Shown here: one piece after another, positions 58,651 to 64,000 of the stretch | Layout of the letters: the number at the start of each line of letters is the position of its first letter | Numbering within the stretch: the stretch's first letter is position 1 | Origin: Talpa occidentalis | Lineage: Eukaryota > Chordata > Mammalia > Eulipotyphla > Talpidae | Assembly (NCBI RefSeq): GCF_014898055.3 | Contig: NW_023601322.1 | Coordinates: forward strand, 69,096,740 to 69,160,739 | Length of the DNA stretch: 64,000 nucleotides | Direction of reading: 5' to 3' | Notes under the pieces: generated by a model | What the model was told of the DNA's origin: nothing | The model's database searches: none | The model's input: only the letters and a program-made list of their open reading frames with translations | Position numbers and translations under genes: made by a program

Positions 58651-59915
58651 CTGCACAGCAAAAGAGACAATAACCAAAACCCAACCGACTGGGAGAAAAT
58701 TTTTGCACGCAACGCTAATGATAAAGGACTGATCACAAAAATCTAAAAAGAGCTGATGAGACTCAACATAAACAAAGAAAATAATCCAGTCAAAAAATGG
58801 GCAGAAGAGCTAAAAAGAAACTTCTCCAAAGAGGAAATGCAAATGGCCAACAGGCATATGAAAAAAGGTTCAACATCACTTGTAATCAGGGAAATGCAAA
58901 TCAAAACTACAATGAGATAACCTCTCACACCAGTGAGAATGGCACATACTAAAAAAACTCGCAACATGGGGCCTCCCCAGTGGCGCAGCGGTTGAGTGCT
59001 GGGTTGCGAAGCTGCCCGCAGACTCTGCAGCGCCGGTTCGATCCCCGGCTGCTCCCCAGCCACCGGAGGAGGGTCCCGCATGGCACGCAGACCTCTCCTG
59101 CTGCCCGCTGCTCCCCTCAGCAGTATACTTCGGTCCTTCTGCCTGCTCTGCTCCCCGCTCTGGCTCTGGTAAATTCTCTCACCCTCCTGCGCTTCTGACT
59201 GTACACAGTGCTTGTATAATTAAATAAATAATTCTTTAAAAAAAAAAAAAATAGAGGCATTAAAAAAAAAAACTCTCAACAACAAATGTTGGCAAGGATG
59301 TGGAAAAAAAGGAACTCTCCTGCACTGCTGGTGGGAGTGCAAACTGGTCCAACCACTATGGAAAGCTGTGTGGAGATTCCTCAACCTGCTAAAGATAGAG
59401 CTTCCATATCATCCAGCAATTCTACTCCTAGGTATTTACCCAAAGGACACAGAAACATTAATTCCAAAGAGCACCTGCACCCCTATGTTTATAGCGGCAC
59501 TATTTACAATAGCTAAGCTTTGGAAACAACCCAAATGCCCAAAAATAGATGACTGGATCAAGAAGATGTGGTACATATACACAATGAAATGGAATATTAC
59601 TCTTCAATCAAAAAAGATAAACACATGCAATTTGCAGCAACATGGATGGAGCTGGAAGGGATCATGCTCAGCGAAATAAGGCAGAAAGAAAAAGAAAAAT
59701 ACTGCATGGTCTCACTCATAGCAGGAATCTATAAAACCTAAATAAGGAACCAGGAAAAAGAATAACTATAAGAAAGAAAAAAATCAAAATCAACAAACAA
59801 CTACGAACCAGAGACATACTGTGGTGGGGGGGAGTGTGCAGGAAAAGGAGGAACTGGGGTCAAAATAAGGGGGTTGCAATTGTATGGGTAATATAAAAAT
59901 AAAAGAAAAAAATAA
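58651..59915 (+). mobile_element. Younger LINE-1, 5'-truncated, with nested SINE
   Basis: Starts within ORF2 at CTGCACAGCAAAAGAGACAA, is interrupted by the SINE at 58968-59264, resumes at CTCAACAACAAATGTTGGC and runs through the ORF2 end and a 3' UTR with GGGGTCAAAATAAGGGGGTT. The coding frame has small indels. Confidence 0.9.
58968..59264 (+). mobile_element. SINE, lineage 1a, inside a LINE-1
   Basis: Imperfect TSD AAAAAAACTCGCAACA / AAAAAAACTCTCAACA around 58951-58967 and after 59264. The tail contains AATAGAGGCATT, the reverse complement of the tail motif of its sisters. Confidence 0.93.
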
Positions 59916-59939
59916 TATGAATTAAACACAAAGCAAAAC

Positions 59940-60356
59940 TAACATAATGACATAATCACCTCACATCGTTTAATATGACTATTACTAAAAATAATAACAA
60001 CAACAACAACAAGTACTAGTGAGAATGTGGAGAACATGGAACCCTTGCAGGTTCCTACACATTGCCGAAAGAACGTAAAACGATACAGATATACTGTTTT
60101 CCACACTAAAGAGTTACTCAAAATTTTAAGTATAGAAGTACAGTATGATCCAGCAATTCCACTTTTAGGGGTGTAGAATACACATATATACATGTATGTG
60201 TACAAATATACAAACCTAAAATAATTGAAAGCAGATAAACACGTATTTACACACCAAATTCATAGCATCACTCAGAATAGCGAAAAAGTAGAAGCAACCC
60301 ATCAGCAAATGAGTTAGTAAAGAATGTTTCTCAGCCTTTAAAAAGGGATGAAAATC
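59940..60356 (+). mobile_element. Old LINE-1 fragment
   Basis: ORF2-end-like text (GATCCAGCAATTCCACTTTTAG, CCAAATTCATAGCATCACTC). It continues beyond the SINE at 60357 to about 61020 as a 3' UTR-like piece. Confidence 0.65.
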
Positions 60357-60622
60357 AGACCTCCCTGGTGGCACAAGGGGTTAAGACACAACCTATGAAG
60401 CTAACCATAGCCACTGCAGCCTGAGTTTGAGCCCCAGGCGGGGAGATACCCACATGGCACTGCCGACCTCTCCTGTCTCACCCGCTACTCCCAGCAGCAG
60501 TGTATTTCAGTCAATCTGCCTGTTCTGTTCCCCACTCTGTCTCTGGTGAATCTTCTCACTTATCACACCTCTGGCCTGTACCCCAGTTCTTGTATGCATA
60601 AATAAATCTTAAAAAAAAAAAG
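60357..60622 (+). mobile_element. SINE, lineage 2
   Basis: GACCTCCCTGGTGGCACAAGG head, tail TTGTATGCATAAATAAATC. GAAAATC recurs on both sides. Confidence 0.91.
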
Positions 60623-61034
60623 GAGGAAAATCTTGGTGGTAGGCATGGTGTGTAACATACATCTGAAAAGGTGTGAACTTGTACTTCCAAATTATATACA
60701 ATGTTGTGAATGTTATTACCTCAATAATAATATAATAAAAATAGGAAAGAAATCTTATCAAATGTACAAATTGGGGTGAAGCTTGAAAAAACTATGCCAA
60801 GTAAAATAAGCCCATCACGAAAACAATACTGTAGGATTCCACTAATAAAGTATCTACGGCACTCAAATTCAAAGAGAATATACAATGGGGCAGGGGAGTT
60901 TTTCATCCATTACTGATTAATGCTATGGAGTTTCAATTTGGGAAAATGAAAAAAGTTCTGGGTAGTTGTGGTTGCACAACAGTGTGAGTTCACTTAACAC
61001 CACTGAAATACATACATTAAAAGTTCTAGCAGTG

Positions 61035-61303
61035 GGGCCTCCCCGGTGGCGCAGAGGGTTGAGCACAGCACTGTGAAACTGTCCACAGCCTCTGCAGCAC
61101 GGATTTGATTCCCGGCCAGGCAGGGAGATTCCCACATGGCACGGCAGACCTCTCCTGTCACACCCGCTGCTCCCCTCAACAGTGCTTTCAGTCTGTCTGC
61201 CTGTTCTGCTCCCCACTCTGTCTCTAGTGAACCCTCTCACCCTCCTGTGCCTCTGGCCTGTGCCCCAGCTAGTGTATAAATAAAAAATAAATCTTTTTAA
61301 AAA
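61035..61303 (+). mobile_element. SINE, lineage 3
   Basis: TSD AAAAGTTCTAGCAGTG (61019-61034) and AAAAGTTCCAGCGGTG (61304-61319). Confidence 0.94.
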
Positions 61304-61429
61304 AAAAGTTCCAGCGGTGTATTTTATTATGTGTATTATGCAATGCATATTTTATTGTATATATTTTATACACACATCTCCCCACAAAGGATACTAAGAA
61401 TGTATAATCAAGTGCAAGTTTTAAAAGTT

Positions 61430-61640
61430 CAGGTAAATTAAAGATCACTTTCAGCAATAGTAATGAGGTTTCTCCTGCAGGGGAGGGGGGCGGAGGAGTT
61501 TAGGGGACTGTGTTGATGGTGCACAGGTGAAGTGGTAAAGGAAATTCTATGGGGACTATATCTGAAGGGAGGGGGGAAGCAAACATTGTTTAAAAAAGAA
61601 CAATTATATATATATATGAATTTCAAAAAACAGTAATGAT
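61430..61640 (+). mobile_element. LINE-1 3' UTR fragment
   Basis: GTTGATGGTGCACAGGTGAA, GGGGACTATATCTGAAGGGAGG and AAGCAAACATTGT parallel the 3' UTR at 31130-31260. Confidence 0.7.
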
Positions 61641-61841
61641 GTTTCAATGAAAAAAGCAGGATAAAATAAAAATGATAGCATTTTGGTCAGAGTTAGAGGA
61701 GGCATTCCAGTATAAATGTCAAAAGATTCAAGGACATATAAGGAACTATTACAGTAAAAAAAAAAAAAAAAAAAAAAAGGCTTGAAAAAATTAAGTTAGG
61801 GTAAGAACTAAGCTTTGACTACCAATCTAAAAGTCAAACCA

Positions 61842-62120
61842 GGGCCTCCCTGGTGGTGCAAGGGGTTAAGTCTCAGCACTATGAAGTTATAGGCAGCCAC
61901 TACAGCTCCCTGGCCAGGGAGCTACCCAAATGGCAAGGCAGACCCCACATGGCAAGGCAGACCTCTCCTGTCTCACCCCGCTGTTCCCCTCAGCAGTGTA
62001 TTTCAATCAATCTGCCTGTTTGGTTCCCCACTCTGTCTCTGGTGAATTCTCCCCCCACACACACACCTCTGGCCTGCACCCCAGTTCTTATATGAATAAA
62101 CAAAAACCTTAAAAATAAAT
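61842..62120 (+). mobile_element. SINE, lineage 2, with a short internal duplication
   Basis: GGGCCTCCCTGGTGGTGCAAGG head. The ATGGCAAGGCAGACC block (61931-61962) is repeated in tandem. Imperfect TSD around AAGTCAAACCAG / ATGTCAGACCAA. Confidence 0.9.
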
Positions 62121-62289
62121 AAATGTCAGACCAAAGCAAGGAACTAACAAAATAAGTTTCTCAAATGAGAATAAGCTTTGCTTTTATGTAAAAGACCAGA
62201 TGGTGGAAGGAGGGAAGATAGAAATTCAACTAGCGTTGGGAAACACTATTGAGCAACCATAATTTTCTGGATCCTCAGTTTAAAAATTA

Positions 62290-62490
62290 TTGGGGTGGGG
62301 CGGGAGGGGGTATGGGTAGGTAGCCACTGCAAAGAGGCAAAGGGATTTCTGGAGTACTGGTAATTTTCTGTTTCTGTATCTGGATGGTGCATATGGATCC
62401 AATTCACACAAATAATTCCTTGAGCGGTCACGTATTAAGATTTGAACACTTTTCTACATGTGTATTATACTTTAGTAGTTCACTAAAAAT
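62290..62490 (+). mobile_element. Old LINE-1 3' end fragment
   Basis: The order GGTAATTTTCTGTTTCTG, GGATGGTGCATATGG and TACATGTGTATTATACTTTAG matches old LINE-1 3' ends. Confidence 0.55.
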
Positions 62491-62623
62491 GTTCAACTGG
62501 GAGGAAGTGACCCATAAAAATATTTACCAAGCAGTATGAAATGTAACCACAGAATAAGTACAAGTTAGGTAAGTAGCACTGAGATCCAAGAAAAAACTCA
62601 AGAGACAGTGGCATCTAAGGGAA

Positions 62624-62887
62624 TTTTTTTTTTTAAGATTTATTTATTTATTTATACAAGTACTGGGTACAGTCAGAAGTGCGGGAAGGTGAGAGAACTC
62701 GCCAGAGCAGGGAACAGAACAGGCAGAATGACTAAATACACTGCTGAGGGGAGCAGCGGGCCAGACAGCAGAGGTCTGTCAAGCCATGTGGGACCCTTGC
62801 CAGCAGCGGCAGGGGATCAAACTGGCGCTGCAGAGGCTGCGCAGCTTCACAGCCCAGGGGTCAACCGCTGGCCACCAGGGGAGACCC
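62624..62887 (-). mobile_element. SINE, lineage 1b
   Basis: Minus-strand copy starting from a T run at about 62624. Short TSD CTAAGGG on both sides. Confidence 0.91.
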
Positions 62888-63219
62888 TAAGGGGAGCTTA
62901 ATAAATGAGTTTTGTCAGATGAGAAAAAGAGTGCTCCAGGAGAATGAAAAAATATGAAAAAGGCACCAAAAGCAAACAAAAGAACAAGATATATAAATAC
63001 AAATATTTTTAATAGTTCAAAGATACTCTCAACTAAAATGGAAGCAGAAAGAATAAAAAAGGGAATTTAAGGTGAAGAGGATCTCATCTCTGATTAGATC
63101 TGCACAAGGTTCTCAATTGTCCAAAATGGCTAGTTAGTATTCAAAGCTGTCCAAAATCTATTGCCTATCGGTCATAGTTCCACCCAGAAGCTAGACTCCA
63201 GACAGAAAAGGTCATTTTC

Positions 63220-63415
63220 CCTCCATCATTCAACATTTGTACTCCAAACCAAGTACCAAGTTACAGGATAAAACTATCCCTGCCTTCAAGGAGTTCACAG
63301 GCTCACTTCCTAGCAGGAAAGGCAGACAGGAACATCAGTAACAAAATATAGGGTGTAATACAATGTACACTCAATTACAGAACAGCACCCAGTGAGATCT
63401 GCTACCAGAAAATGC
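63220..63415 (-). repeat. L2 LINE 3' fragment (ancient)
   Basis: CATCATTCAACATTTGTACTCC, ACTATCCCTGCCTTCAAGGAG and TTCACAGGCTCAC read as reverse L2. Confidence 0.6.
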
Positions 63416-63589
63416 TAACTTGAGTCTTGGGATACATTATAGCGCATCACGAAAATGAAGGATAAGAATGGAGGGGGCTGGGAAGGGCACAGAAGGTCCA
63501 GTCTTATTTATCCAAAATAGAGCTCCCTTCATTTTTGTAGCTCAACTACTTCCAGTTGTATACTAATACACGTCTTCCAAGCACAACCA

Positions 63590-63930
63590 GCAGTGATCTT
63601 CTTAAAAGGGAAATCAAGATCATCACAGTCCCTACAATGGCTTCTGAAAGCTTTTAGAATGAAATCCAAACGGGTGACCTGGCATTCCCTGGCAAAGAGA
63701 CCTCCCCATCCCAAGAGTACTCAAGCTATGTAGGTGTTAAGTCTAAACATAAGTTCTGTCCTGTCTGAAGGCCTTTACACATGCATGCCTCTGTTCCCTC
63801 TGCCCCATCTTCACCAGAACACCAAACACCACCCCCACCTATCAGATCTTTCATGGCTCACACAATTGTTACTTTCTCAAAAGAATTCCAGGAGGACTCT
63901 GCTAGTTACAGTTTATCTCCACATCTAGTC
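63590..63930 (+). repeat. L2 LINE 3' fragment (ancient)
   Basis: CACAGTCCCTACAATGGCTTC, AAGGCCTTTACACATGCATGCC and CTGTTCCCTCTGCCCC are typical of L2. Confidence 0.7.
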
Positions 63931-64000
63931 AGTAGAGGAGAAAACCCTCCAGTTGGGGCATATTAAGTTAAGGCGCCCATGGACACACAAGCAGCTCTGC

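Larger units (their letters stand above)
35562..64000 (-). other. CTNNA1: CTNNA1 intron upstream of the start-codon exon (partial)
   Basis: At least 28.4 kb of sequence precede the start-codon exon in gene orientation. It holds SINEs, LINE-1 pieces, two LTR-like copies, a BTF3 pseudogene and the piggyBac element, with no convincing exon. No GC-rich, CpG-dense promoter block is visible. By analogy with other mammals the non-coding first exon lies further upstream. Confidence 0.75.

Noticed and set aside
5100..62887. CRISPR-like array of repeated units
   Set aside because: Repeat units are about 265 bp, dispersed, on both strands, each with its own TSD; they are SINEs in a mammalian genome.

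Overview
The window is nuclear DNA from a placental mammal. It is AT-rich, intron-like sequence dense in LINE-1 and SINE copies, and it carries four clean coding exons with GT-AG splice sites. The dominant SINE is not the Alu, B1/B2, Bov/CHR, CAN, Ves, Rhin-1, ERE or rabbit C family as I remember them. Its tRNA-like head, AATAAA-rich tail and TCTTT terminator resemble carnivore and rabbit T+ SINEs in layout. Together with a fairly fresh piggyBac insertion, this makes a laurasiatherian such as a bat plausible, but I cannot name the species.

The only real gene recognised is CTNNA1 (alpha-E-catenin), on the minus strand. From 5' to 3' of the gene the coding exons are 35453-35557 (start codon), 33950-34145, 6371-6537 and 5491-5610. 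They join in frame to give residues 1-196. The introns between them are 1.3 kb, 27.4 kb and 0.76 kb. Positions 35562-64000 are the 3' part of the intron preceding the start-codon exon. Positions 1-5490 begin the next intron. No CpG-island promoter is visible, so the first, non-coding exon probably lies beyond 64000.

Everything else is repeats. Forty-one SINE copies, in three or four sequence lineages, fill about one sixth of the window, most with visible target-site duplications (TSDs). There are many 5'-truncated LINE-1 copies, some with SINEs inserted in them. Two diverged copies of one LTR-like family lie at about 44.3-44.9 kb and 56.6-57.3 kb. Ancient L2, MIR, MaLR-like and hAT-like fragments, a processed BTF3 pseudogene split by a SINE (51.1-52.3 kb) and several microsatellites are also present.

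The most distinctive element is a non-autonomous piggyBac transposon at 54586-55911. It has 14-bp perfect terminal inverted repeats, TTAA on both sides, a doubled 19-bp palindrome just inside its left end, a 32-codon remnant that looks like a transposase N-terminus, and a SINE that landed in it later. No CRISPR array, operon, functional tRNA/rRNA gene or bacterial-type system is present.
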